Origin: Diploscapter coronatus
Taxonomy: Eukaryota; Nematoda; Chromadorea; Rhabditida; Rhabditidae
DNA length: 64,000 nt
Assembly: GCA_964036155.1 (NCBI GenBank)
Contig: OZ038423.1
Coordinates: 71,625,249 to 71,689,248, forward strand
Direction of reading: 5' to 3'
Both the position numbers and the translations under genes were made by a program. Under the pieces are notes generated by a model. It saw only the letters and a list, made by a program, of their open reading frames with translations, searched no databases and had not been told where the DNA came from. This document shows positions 35,093-46,831 of the stretch, in pieces (positions within the stretch are counted from its first letter, which is position 1; each line of letters opens with the position of its first letter).

Positions 35093-35688
35093 TCGGAATA
35101 GTTTGAACGAGAAAAAATAAATGTTGTAAACAAATTGGATTTGATCAAAGTCATCGTATTAATAGCGGAAGTTTCATAATCATTTTAGTTCCCACTTTAG
35201 GTGGAATACTATAAATTTTGCGAAAACCAACATGGCCTTCTTTATGGAAGATAGGATCTCCAAAAGTCTTCGCAGCAAATACGCAGATATTCAAACTTAA
35301 TCCACTGGATGAATCACTAAATTTTACGCTAGCGAAGCTGACCATCCTCTTCTGTATGAGTAGGTGTGTCTCCTAACCTAATGTAAACTTCGCCATAGGT
35401 CGCCTAGAAATTGTTGTAAAAATCACTTAATATCTCCCTAATGATATCCCTGAAAACGGATGACCTTTACAGATGGATGAGTGTGTGCGTGTGTATGTGA
35501 CTTGATTGGGGATTTCTACGATGCTGCTGCTGTCCTTCCGTCTACGTCACAGCTAGTCTTCATATCTCTCGATTCAGCTTTTTCTTCATCTACCTCTCCT
35601 CGTCTTTTCCCTTTCACATCGTCTTCCTTCCCGTCCTGGCCTCGTATCGCATTCCCTGCATTCTCCCTCCTTCATCTCTACCCGAGAA
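35093..35688. other. Intergenic region with a possible minus-strand exon
   Basis: A minus-strand frame at 35151-35345 reads MVSFASVKFSDSSSGLSLNI and ends GTKMIMKLPLLIR with a stop. Its composition is more protein-like than chance frames nearby, and an ATTAG acceptor lies just upstream, but no partner exon or family is recognised. Downstream the pyrimidine-rich stretch 35560-35680 probably belongs to the promoter or leader of the next gene. Confidence 0.3.
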
Positions 35689-37147
35689 ATGTTCATTCAG
35701 CCCCATCCCGTGTTCGTGATCGTCTTCTGCTCGATTACCTGCGTTATTGGATATGTCACCAGGTACTTTATTCATCGTTATCTCAAAAGTCAATTTTATA
35801 CTAAAGGAAGCCTTGAATTTGATTACAGATTCAAGCGGGACTTCATGTATATATCCGATGCCAATGGTACTGATGCCAATTGTTTTGAGGTATAGAAAAA
35901 TTCACGAGTTATGCTTTTAGCTGATATGGCTAGGAAAAACTGAGGGAGCATTTAGTGCATTTCTCATCTAACGTAGCAAGGGTTTATTCCACGAAGTCAT
36001 AAATTGTCTAAAAATTCCCAACTTTTTCCACCATTCAAATATTGTATCGGCCAAGTTAAATGAAAATTCGTGCGTTGAAATGCGCGTATGAACTATGCGC
36101 AAAGAGAGGCAGAGTGCCAGAGAAAGAAAGTCAGCGTGGGACAGTAGAAAGAGTAGTACGCAATTTCATCTGTGTCTCTCGCCTTTTCTCGCTATTTTCA
36201 ACACTCGAACTTTCACTTACTTTGACCGCTACAATAGAATGATTTCAGACCTGCAACTCCAAATTCAAGAACGACTTTGAATTCAGTTTCAACCTATCAT
36301 TGTCAGATTTCTACGATTTCCCATTCCATCCTCTAGTTCTGGATCATTCATCATATCTACTCTACTGTAAATTAGCAGAACAGAAGACCCGGTGTTATAT
36401 CGACCAGTGCAATGATTTATCAGCAGATTCAACCTTTTCCCCGGCTAACTTTATCTGTGCCTTTAAACGGAACCACTTTACAGGTATCAGATTCGTAAAT
36501 GATTTAAACAGATGTTTAAAATTAGCTTCGAAATTAAAGAAATCACGAATTCTCTTGCAGAGAGTCGTTCATGTCTTGCTGAGGCAGAGCCTATCACTTT
36601 CTTGAAATGCGATCAGCAGTGTCACGATGAAGTCGTTGCGCAGAGACGGCAACAATTGGCTAGTAAACGGGATTCTAATCAAGTAACTTTAGCCGCATAA
36701 ACTTGTTTTGTTCAATTTTTTTTTTAGGTATTCCTATCATCTAACCTGGAGAACTACGAGGCTGAACTCAATCAGTTGTGCACGTTCCAAGTTTGCTATT
36801 TGAAGTGCTACATTCCGATTGTAAAAGAAGTCTGCGGAAGTCGTGCTGATCGAGCGATAGATGTTGTGAAATCATTGGTTGAATCGCACGCAGGTGATAA
36901 ATATTTCATAAAGTATAAATTGATCACTAACGGCTGATTCTCCATCGAAATTTGTCATCAGATGCATCAATCGATATCATTCGATTCAATTAGATGGTGG
37001 CATTTATAGTTTGTTCTTTCAGACGACATAAACGACTGGCACATCGTCACAGGCAACTACGAGAATCTTCCATCCAGTTGCAAATCGCTGTCATCTAGAC
37101 AGAGCGACAGTGCTGATCCTGTGCTTCAAATCATTAATGCTGCTTAA
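35689..37147 (+). CDS. Cys-rich signal-anchored or secreted protein, possibly CPG4-like
   Basis: Five exons join in phase to a protein of about 300 residues. The first exon has an uncleaved-looking hydrophobic segment, VFVIVFCSITCVIGYVTRYF, and a 300-nt intron follows. The rest is rich in regularly spaced cysteines: FECxTCNSKF, LLYCKLAE, RCYIDQCND, FICAFK, SCLAEAE, LKCDQQCHDEVVAQ, LCTFQVCYLKCYIPIVKEVC and SSCKSLSS. This pattern of paired Cys in helices, with a second repeat in the C-terminal half, resembles the nematode chondroitin proteoglycan-4 type extracellular domain, but I place it there only tentatively. No clear Ser-Gly glycosaminoglycan attachment repeats are visible. The protein ends VLQIINAA. 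AATAAA follows at about 37253. Confidence 0.7.
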
Positions 37148-37899
37148 TTTTGTGCTCATAACTTATAATTTATTCATTCAGAGTCTCTTAATTGCAATCA
37201 TTTTGACGGGTTGTTAACTTACAGTGATTAATAATCTATTATTTCTTGTTATTAATAAAGTTATTTTTATTAAAGTAATTCCAGTCTTGTTTCAGGATAG
37301 CATGAGGTCATTCAATAACATTTTGTTTATTTGACTAATATCGGATATAACCTCATACGACAAAGCTTTTCGGCTATCCCTAAGAGGTAGATATAAAAGG
37401 GATAAATTATGGACAGTCATAATCTGTCAATAGATGGGCTGAGGCAGATCTGTTAGCACAGATGCAGTTGCCCCGTTGCAAGGCATTGCGCATGATCGAT
37501 GACAGGGATTGATTGATTTAGTCAATAGATCAGCCTGATGGGTAATTTGCATACTTTTTCCATTCTAGTCTAAAATCATTCCATTTCCCACCTGCTAGTG
37601 GTACAAATCATTACTCTTCCACTAATTCCACACTTTCGAGCTAAACTTATCTGTAATTTTTTCTATTTTAAATTGTATTACTTTATAAAGTCTTTTTAAT
37701 CTTATTCATTTTCTTCCATTATTGATTTTATTTTGTAATCCTCATAGTTCGCGCTGTTCAACAAAGTAATCGCTTCCTTTCCATGCATTGTTTGTTCAAC
37801 TACCGTATTCTCCATTATTTTACCATTCGGCACCCCTTTTCCAGCCAGACCATCTATTTCCCAAAAACAGCAAGGGTTTTCAGGAATCGATCGATTTCG
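37148..37899. other. Intergenic region upstream of the bHLH gene
   Basis: About 750 nt containing the poly(A) site of the Cys-rich gene and the promoter of the bHLH gene. Short AAAGGGATAAAT-type and palindromic fragments occur but nothing assignable. A TTTTCAG acceptor ends at 37883, 16 nt before the bHLH ATG. Confidence 0.5.
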
Positions 37900-39257
37900 A
37901 TGGCCTTCATTCCGACGTCGTCATTCAACGCCGCTCTCTACAGCAATGCGGCTCTGTTGTCGTCATCCATCAGTCAGAATGCTATCATCATTCCGACTCC
38001 TATCAGCAGTGAAGGTCGAACTTATCCAAAAGCTATTATAGTCACTCAAACTTGAATTAGCATTTCGATGTCAAGAAGAAAAATCTTCAATCATGAATTT
38101 ATACAATTTTTACAAATCATTTTTGTGCTTTCAAAAGTTTATTTGGTTTTCAGGTTCCGATTCGAATTCATCCACTTCCCGTAAGTCTGATTCAGCCTCT
38201 TCCAGTCCTGCAGCTCGCAAAGTCGTGAACCCTTTTGATCCAGAAGCCACTGTTCCCCTGCCCTTCCAATTGGACGACCAATTCGGACCTTACTCGACCT
38301 CGGTCTGGAAGCGGAACGAACGAGAGCGATGTCGGGTTCGCTGTGTGAATGAGGGATACGATAGATTGAGAAATCATCTTCCGCTGGCTAGCAAGTTGGT
38401 TTAAAGACAAGACTTGTAAACCGCAAGATATCACAGCACAGGACTTAACAATTGTATGAGAAAAGATATCGTTCTTTAGGGACCGCAAATGGTTATGCAA
38501 AATTGATATATTTTGGTAGTATTTAGCTTCAACAGATCAATTAGGATGTAACTAACAATAAAGTATTCGTGAAGAAAAAATTAAATAAAAATCATGTTTG
38601 ATTGAAAAATTTCATAAAGACAGTCACTCAAATGAACACGTCTTTATTCGCAAAATCTCCATGAGCACGAGTGAGCACACGAATTTGTGCTGATTTTTAG
38701 TACAGACCCGTTTCATTGAATGGTTTATCGAATTAGACCTTACCTTTTTATGGCTAGCCACTTTGAAGCATACTTGCTTCCTATTTTTAGGCTTTAAAAT
38801 GATCACCTTCCAAAACAAAGCGAAAAATGTAAAGGGGCATAGTTTGCGGTCTCTACGTATCTTATTCGCATATTTTGTCATAATGTCTTGTGGTTTAAAA
38901 GTGACCTATTTTTGTTAAAAAATAATTCGAATTTTAATTTTATCGATTTTTCAGCGACAAACGAATCTCGAAGGTCGATACATTGCGTCTGGCAATCAGG
39001 TACATTCGACACTTGGACACGATGCTGCAGAGAGATGATCATATTTATCAGTAAGTTCATTGTTCTTCTTTCTATCAGTAAAGACAATAAAAGAAGTACG
39101 ATAAATATCGAATAAAATTTTCTAGGTTCTAAAATGCATTAATTTCCTAAAAATCAGTTTCAGTTGCCGTTGCTTCGTCGGTTTCCAGGAAGAATCGGAG
39201 GGCAACATTCGATTGGATATGACGACGAGGGGGCATCCGCGCAACCTTCATCAATAA
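37900..39257 (+). CDS. bHLH transcription factor, achaete-scute (ASCL3/4-like) class
   Basis: Nuclear DNA-binding regulator that would act as a heterodimer with an E/daughterless protein at E-boxes. Exons 37900-38014, 38154-38394, 38955-39050 and 39164-39257 join in phase to 181 residues. The bHLH domain is at about residues 95-150: the basic region WKRNERERCRVRCVNEGYDR has the ERxR contact motif, helix 1 is YDRLRNHLPLAS, and helix 2 is DKRISKVDTLRLAIRYIRHL. The NERERxRVRCVNEGY form matches mammalian ASCL3/ASCL4 more than neurogenic ASCL1; the C. elegans member of this sort is hlh-6, a pharyngeal gland regulator, but orthology cannot be settled here. The N-terminus is Ser/Ala-rich; the C-terminus is a short CRCFVGFQEE tail. 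The second intron is 560 nt and mostly an inverted repeat. Confidence 0.88.
38411..38903. repeat. Imperfect inverted repeat filling bHLH intron 2
   Basis: Left motifs ACTTGTAAACCGCAAGATAT (about 38412-38431) and GGGACCGCAAATGGTTATGC (about 38479-38498) recur in inverted order on the right: TTGCGGTCTC (38843-38853) and TAATGTCTTGTGGTTTAAAA (38881-38900). Spacing differs by about 20 nt between arms. This suggests an old foldback element or MITE with degraded ends. Confidence 0.45.
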
Positions 39258-40597
39258 GTTTTATTATTTCGTCTATTATTACGCACAAATGTGCCAACAG
39301 GAACAATCTTTGCTTTGATTAATGTCTATTGCTCGTACAAATGTTAAATTCATTCCTTCTAGTCATTCCATGAGTTTCCTGGTCACAAAATAAAATATTT
39401 CAGCACGATTTTTTTATTACAAAAAAATACACAAGAAGACAACGAAATTTGGCATGAGGATGTAAGAAATTGATAAGATTGATAAGCAAAGCCGCGACTA
39501 TCACATATAAATCGAAAAAGACTAAAGAAAATTGAAAGTTTGCTACAAAAAATACTGCAGATTAGAAGGGAAAATGTTGAATTTGAAAATGATGAGATTT
39601 GAGACATGCTCAATAATCTGTGGAGAAATTTGACATATGCCTAATTATCACTCATAATTCGACTAATTTAGACATCTTTGAAAAAATCCAATAATCGGAC
39701 CTAGGGAACACTTTCGTCAGATGAAAATAAACTATAGGGGGTAAGTCGCAAGAGGTTCTGACGATCGTCCTCCCTAGGTCTGCAAATAATTCAAGGATAC
39801 ACTTCACTTTTGAACCGTGAATTATTGTTGTCGGAGAAAAATAATCAATGATAAGATAGGAAAACATTTGTTATTGTTTATGCACCAAAAGAGCATTGGA
39901 AAATATACCATTTGTAAAGTTCGCATTGTTCTTTCACTCAAGTTGGTGAAATTTACAAATAGTTGAACATGAAAATTTACAAGTTGATTTACAAAAGAAG
40001 AAGAAAATGTTACAGATGAAATGGGAGAACATGAACTTGAGAAATCTTGTGGCATTTCGGCAGCCAATGGCAAAGAAAATTCGACGCAATTCGATTCATA
40101 AATTGAAAAATTATTCAAATTTGCAAGATTTTCGAGAAAAAACAATATTCTTCTCCAAATGAATTCTGACTAACACACCAATTTCATATATCTGCCTAAT
40201 AAATTGAATATGAATTTGAGTAATTTGAGTAATGCTCACGAAAATCTGAATGACTTAGAAACTGTGAAAGATTATTGTAATTTGAAATGAATAGGAAAGA
40301 AAGAAATAGCTAGATTTGGCATTTCTACTCAAGTGAGGGGATAACTGAGAAATGATATTTCAATATTTCAGGGGAAAATGTTAGGTATGAAATAACATTT
40401 TTCTATATATCTTTTTAAATATTTAAATACCATTCTCGAATTACCAGTGAATTTTTAGTGACATAATAATGCATATTATGCAAATTGTCTGGTTACTCAA
40501 CATAATAACATCCAAAATTCCAAAAGGAAAAGTCTATCAAGATAGAATATTTCTTCAAGAGGACATTTGGATGTCATTTCCTTTAGTGCCCTTTGTC
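39258..40597. other. Intergenic region between convergent bHLH and fzr-1 genes
   Basis: About 1.3 kb, AT-rich. It holds the bHLH 3' end, the second copy of the structured repeat (39698-39780), and the 3' UTR of fzr-1. Open frames are short and Phe/Ser/Asn-rich. No other gene is supported. Confidence 0.5.
39698..39780. repeat. Structured dispersed repeat, copy B
   Basis: An 83-nt sequence with perfectly complementary 10-nt ends, GACCTAGGGA and TCCCTAGGTC, and a second nested pair, CGTCAGA and TCTGACG. The loop carries ATAGGGGGTAAGTCGCAAGAG. It matches copy A at 20136-20217 in order and spacing. Nested pairing and intergenic position suggest a folded RNA, but a small transposon remains possible. 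Confidence 0.55.
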
Positions 40598-43500
40598 TTA
40601 TCGCAAACTGTTGAAGAGGTTGAGCTTGCTCCTGGCAAGTCTGGGCTGACCGCATTTGGAAAACACGTGCCAGAATCTGAGTGTCTCGTCTCCCGCTCCC
40701 GTCACGATAGATTCGCCATCTGGAGACATGGCCTAAAATTTTAAAAGTTAAAATAAGTCGTAAATTGAGAACTAACATATAAAATGTGTCATATTAGTTG
40801 GCGTCAAAATTAAAAAAAAAAAAAAAATAATAATTTTTGAAATTTTTCTTAGAAAAGATTAGGAAAATTTGGTGAGTTATAATATAACGAAATTTAATTT
40901 TTAACATAAATAATATAGGGAGAGAAAAACGTACCAAATAAAGCACTCGGAACTGGTGTCCAGTGAGCTTGGTGACGGGCTGAAGACTGGGGTATTTCCA
41001 GATGATCACCTGGTTGTAGGAGTAGCCGTGCGTGGAGACCAGCTCGCTAGAGTGCTTCGACCAGGCCACGTTGCAGACCTTCAAATAAAAAATCGTCTCT
41101 ATTTTCACTCTTTGTTTCTTCTAAAATCTTTCAAACTTTGTCTTTGCTTCGAGAAAAGTAGAAGATGTTTGTCTTTGTGCTAGGTTTACCTTTTTCTTGT
41201 TATAAAAGACAAAAACACGAACCTGACTGCCAGTGTCAATGCACTGCAGAGGCTGCCCGGTTAGAGTGTTCCAGAATCTGAGGCATCGATCGGCCGTTCC
41301 CCCTCCCGACACTAGCAGACCGTGATGATGGGGCGACCAGGCCAGAGCCTTCACCGCCGCATTGTGCTCAGTGTAAGTCTAGAAAATAGTACGTTTTTAA
41401 ACTTCCTATAATTAACGACTTATAAAACTTATAATAGATTCGAAGTGGCAAATATAGACTAAAAGATACAAGCTGTCGTGTTATGAGGTATAAAAATAAA
41501 GGTCGATAAGTAAAGAAAACTCAAATCATGGAAATTGTTGTAATGTTAAAAAAAAATTAAGGAAGATGCAATTTTATAGAAACATGAAGAATTTACCTGA
41601 ATAGGATCGGGTCGTCGAATATTCCAAACTAAAAGTTGATTATCATTGCCTCCCGAGGCCAATAGCTGCTTGTCTGGAGACCATTTTAGGCCGCACACCT
41701 AAAATGGTTTATAAAAATCCATAAATAAAGATATCTAATTTTTCAAATAGGCAGAAAGATATGAAAAGGCTACTTTCAGAAAAAAAAATCTAAATTTAAA
41801 TTGCATATCGTTTCGATCGTATGAATAAGCGAAATTTATCATTTCAAGATTTAGAATTTTCGAACTCGAAAAAAATAGACCGGGACAGAATTATCTCAAA
41901 ATATCTGACCTCCTGCCGATGCGCACTCATTTTCTTCTCGGACCGTCTGGCGTCCCTGATGTCCCTTTGGAGAATGGTTCTGTCTCTGCTTCCAGAGCAG
42001 ATCAGGTCTTGATTCCAAGCGAGGCAGCCAATCCTCGAAGAGTGACCATCCAAATCGTACACCTTCTTTTGAGCCGCTATGTCCCAGATCTGAAAATATA
42101 ATTTATAAAAGTATTATCTTGAAAAGAAGATTTTCTGATAAAAATAAAGATAATCTAATAAAAAAGATGTTATCCTTATGAGTGACAGAAATAAGTACAA
42201 ATCAGACATTTTTTCCCATTTAGTTTAAAATTTTACCTGAGTAGACCCTCGATTCGTGCCGACAGCCAGCAAGTCGCCTTTATCGTTCCATTGCACGGAA
42301 GTGACGGTGTCCTGATCGGTCGCCAAGTCGCACAGTTTTATGACCTGAGTATTTTTTCTTTTTATATAAAGATATGTTTGATTTAAAAATATTCACATTT
42401 TCCAAGGTATTTTATGATTTTTAGAAAGGAATAATTTATTTACCTGACTATTGCAAGCACTCCACAGATAGACGCAGGTATTCAACCCGACGGAAAGCAT
42501 GTTTTGCGAGGACCAGTCGACCAGATTCAGGTAGAAGTCGTCTTGCAATTCTGGAGCATCCAATACCTGAATTTCAAAAATGCATACCCGAAAATTCGAA
42601 TTATAAGAATTATAATACCTTGTAAGGGTTTTTGGGCACTTTTCGTTGGGGCTTCCGTGGGCTCTTCAAGAGACGTTGACTATCTTCAGAAAGTGGAGTA
42701 TGGAAGGGGGAGGGGCTGAAGTAAAAACTTTAAAACCTATTATTTTTCCTGGATAAATAAGATCAGTTTTGAAATTTTACGATTTTTAAATGGATAGATA
42801 AGATTTTAAAAAATTGGGTAAGTATCAGCAAAGCTAATTTCCTTATTAAATTCGCAAAAAAAAATCATTTTAAATATGATTTTTCCTACTTTGAAGTAGA
42901 AGGAGACCCGTATTTGGTAGGCGTCTTTTGCCCGTATGAGAAGAGAGCGTTCGAAGGGCTCAGCAGCACTTTGTCTACATGGTCCACCTCGTTGTAACAT
43001 GACTGAAATCGATAAAATAAAACAATAGAAATAAATAAATAAATTTTCACCCGAATATCATCAATCCTGTCCTGGAGCAGCTCGTTTCTTAGCAGGGCTC
43101 GAGCCACCATTTGGTCTTGACGGGGTTCATCTCCACTTCCGGACTAAAAAACTTTTGTTTGCATAAAATATTTATTCTTTGCAGAAATTATCGATATTTA
43201 AAAAATCGATTTTCCAGGAGGTTTTAAATTGCTACCTGATTAGTGTTGTAGTTGGCACTTGGACTGGAGGTGTGGCTGTTCGCCGGAAGGTGGGAACTCG
43301 ACGAGCCGGCTGCCGCTCGATTGTTCGAGGAGCGCTTGAAACTCGAGGTCATCTGAAAAAATCAATAATAAATCGATAATTCAAAATTCGGCTTGTTTCT
43401 TCAATGAAAATCAGGAAAAAAAACAAAAACTAAAAATATCTCATTCCGAGTGCTTTTTCCAATGAAAATAAAAAAAAAATTGAAAAAATAAATTAAAAAG

Positions 43501-43921
43501 AAATAAATGAAATTACCGACTCCCCGTCCGCCGTGACAATGGAGCTGTACTTGGTGTTCCAGTCCATGATCGGCTGCCGGATCGGCACGAACCGGTCTCC
43601 GTGGTTTTTCGTTGGGGAGACGTGGGGTGAGCCCTGCAATGCGATTTTAAAGATATTCGAAAATTGCCGATTGGTTTCATCTTTTCTAATTGGTTTCAGA
43701 AAAAATATCTTTAATCATGTCCTAAAATGTATTTTACAATTCGCAAAAATCATTTTTTAACCCTTACATTTTTGAAAGGTAACAAATTTAAAAAAAAAAA
43801 AAAATAATAATAATAATAAAATAATAAATTCCCCTACATTTTCCGGGTAGTTGTTGACGGGGGTAGTCCCAGGGTTGTGCGGAGTCAGCAGACGACGTTC
43901 GTGTTCACTCGGGGGAAGCAT
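40598..43921 (-). CDS. fzr-1: Cdh1/Fzr1, WD40 activator of the anaphase-promoting complex
   Basis: Recruits D-box and KEN substrates to APC/C in late mitosis and G1. About 13 exons give roughly 520 residues. The first coding exon begins [16 protein letters not shown], matching the ERRLL start of Cdh1, after a GGATTTAG acceptor. The next exon has the C-box GDRFVPIR (about 43.58 kb), then Ser/Asn-rich linker, [20 protein letters not shown] and [18 protein letters not shown]. The WD40 propeller follows, with [110 protein letters not shown] and [20 protein letters not shown]. The presence of ILQRDIR and the C-terminal block ending NLFNSLR distinguishes Cdh1 from Cdc20. The last two residues are Leu-Arg where most family members have Ile-Arg, the dipeptide that docks on the APC3 TPR. 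Confidence 0.95.
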
Positions 43922-46831
43922 CGTTCTACTCCTTTGGCTGATTCTCAACCTAAATCCAAAAAATAACTATTGAAATTGGAGAGCTTCGAAAATCGAGCAG
44001 CGAAAACCATATGAAATTTCATATGACGAACGAGGAACATCAAGCAAGTAAGAAAGAGAGGATGATAAGTGCAAGGAAAAAGACGGAGAAAATAATCGAT
44101 AACAATTGCTAACCATAAATCAATCGCTTCGAAAAATGATTCAATTGCCAAACAGCTGAGATAGATTTTCAGAAGGTATGATTTGGGAATATTTTCGATA
44201 ATGGCAATATGGAGGAGAAAATAATCGATCAATGACAGTATACCAGTAAAGATTGCGCAATGAGTAATAGCGTGTATCCGAGCTCGTAAAGTTGCGTGTA
44301 TCAGAAATTATGGGTATTTTCTAAAGGCCAAACGAACTGATAAGTAAAAATACGAACTTTCGAAAATACGCCACTTTGGGGGATTATTTTCTCTGCCACA
44401 TGCAGACACGCCAAATTTGAAATTGGAAAGAAAAAGACATGGAACAGAGATAAATTTGGAATGGAACTGGGACAAAGGCGATAAGAGAAAGAACGGAATT
44501 TAGAACTGAAGCATTTTCGAATAAAAAAGGAAGAAAGTAAATAAAGGCTTATTAAGAAGTTCATTACTTTTCTTTATCAGAACTATTTATTATCAAAAAT
44601 GGATTAACTTTCCAAGATTCAGTGAAAATGGAACCGAAGCTTTTTAAAGAAAAATGAAGGGAACACTTATAGAAAAGTTCACCCATCCTTCCCCATATCA
44701 AAGCAATTTTAGTCTATAGGGTAATGAATTTTCTAGGAATCTTAAAAGAACGGAACTGAAGTTTTTCTCTTTGAAGAGAAGAAAGAGGGAGTCGATTAGG
44801 AAAGTGGGGAGGGGAGACACTCACGTGCAGGGGTAAAATAGCATTCGAAGAAGTAGACAGGGTCAGATAGATGAAGCCCGTGAGAATGCAGTAACAAAAA
44901 AGAAGAACTAATCGATACTTATGATGACAAACTCGGTGACAGCATTTAGCAGAAATATTAAATAGAAAAATAAAAGCTGATCTTTATTGAAATGTAACCA
45001 GTACTTCATAGTAAAAAATAAAGCTCAATGCCGAAGCCTCAAACTTCATTGTTAGTTTAAAAAAATGAAGTCCAGCTTTAGGTGAGCATTATTTTGAAGT
45101 CTGAAGCGAAACTTAAATAATTCAATATTTAATGCTTTCCCAGCTAAAGTATTCTTCAACTGTATAATCAGATACTACGATATTTACGGTTTCCTTCAGA
45201 TAAGTATCAAATAGCTAAAATCTCCACCCTAAAGCAGCATTTATGGGACAAATAGTTGGGAACGTAAATTATATGTGGGGAGTAGGGCAGGTGAGATGCA
45301 ATTTAGAGATATGGAGGAGAAGAAGGAGGAGAAATAGAAGGAAGGATGCTAAGCGGCCCCCTCTCAATTGGAAAGGTCACCTAGGGTCGGGGACAAAATG
45401 GGACTGGATCTTGAAAGGAAACACAAGGCATTTGACCCGTCAAATATCCAAATATGCAAAAACAGACGCGGCTGGTAGTTATTATACAAACGAGGACATA
45501 GAACTGCCAATAAGATACTCTTTGTAAATCTTGCGTAATTTCAATTACACTTTTAGGGAATATTAAAATGAATTAGGTTGGAAAAGACGGCAAAAGCAAG
45601 AAATGCTAAAGGTTTGCTTCGAAACTTGCAATAAGCAAAGCAAACTGAACTGAAGTGTGGTGGGGGTTGGTTGGGAATGCGAGATGAAAAGTCATCATAA
45701 GTGGGAGACAGAGACAGGCAAAGGTTGCGGAGTAGAAAATCGATTCTTAAACAAATTTCAGGGTAAGTTTTAGTTTGAAAACTTCACTCTCCATGAAGTA
45801 CACCTTCCAAGAAAATCAAGAAAATAGCAAATAGAATAAATCGTGAGAATATTTCAATGCTATTTTGGTTAAAAACTAATCAAATGTTGAGGCATTAAAA
45901 TATCGGCCCTGAAACTGGCTGGAATTGTTTGACAAACCGGGGGTGATAATAGACGAGCAAAAGGGAGTGAAAGATACATAGGCATCGATTGGGAAAGGGG
46001 AAGAAAAGAGGAAGAGGAAGGAAAAAGGCTAGAGGCACAGACATACAACAGCAGCCACTAGACCGACGCGAATGCGACGGCCGCAACGCGTCTATGGCAT
46101 GCGACGCGGTTCTGACCTCTAATGGGAGAGAAAGACAGATGCTGGTTGGTATGCAGGCAATCTGTCAATGATCCTGCGATCCGACTTATCTAATTATCCG
46201 ATCGCGTTTTATACTTCATTAAATTTGAAAAATTGTTTGGAATTGGGATTATGGGATTTCGTTTGAATTTTTAATTGAAATTATATAAAAAAAAAAACCG
46301 GAACCGAAGTGGTTTTTAGTTCATTTTTACGAAAATTATATTCTTATGGACCCATTTATTCAAAATTAACGCTAAAAATCGATGATTAAATAAGTAAAAT
46401 GTGATATAACTTCATCAAAAATGAATATGCGTAAAGAGATATAAAATTTGGCAATAAACAAGTTGATACATGCTACAGTATACTGCACTTGATTATGATA
46501 TTTTGGGTTAGTAGTCGGAAAATAAAATAAGTTTTTAGTTGCGAAAAATGGGAAAAAAAACTCAAAACATTTAAAGAATTTAGATGGAACAGGAAATTAG
46601 CTCAGAAAAAGAAATCGCAGTTGAAATTGAAAACAATCCTCAGTTCAAAATACGAGAATTCGGAAAGTTAAATGCACTTACAGAAATATTAAATCGATGA
46701 TATTTCCGATAAGACACTACTAATAAATAATAAATAAATGAATTAGCTTTGTATATTTTAGGCCAAGGTCTAATTTTGTTTACATTCCCTTAGCACCTAT
46801 AAATAAGCGTTTTCTTAGGAATAGTCGAATT
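43922..46831. other. Long intergenic region upstream of fzr-1
   Basis: About 2.9 kb between the PHC-like stop and the fzr-1 start, both on the minus strand. It contains GA-rich runs (about 45300-45350, 45660-45720, 45990-46040), several A tracts (43790-43810, 46280-46300) and AT-rich spacers. I found no exon with recognisable protein features; short open frames such as 45243-45527 on the plus strand are Arg/Lys-rich from GA repeats. It should hold the fzr-1 promoter and the PHC-like 3' UTR. Confidence 0.5.

Noticed and set aside
45243..45527. Arg/Lys-rich plus-strand frame
   Set aside because: Generated by GA-rich repeats; no splice sites, no homologous feature.
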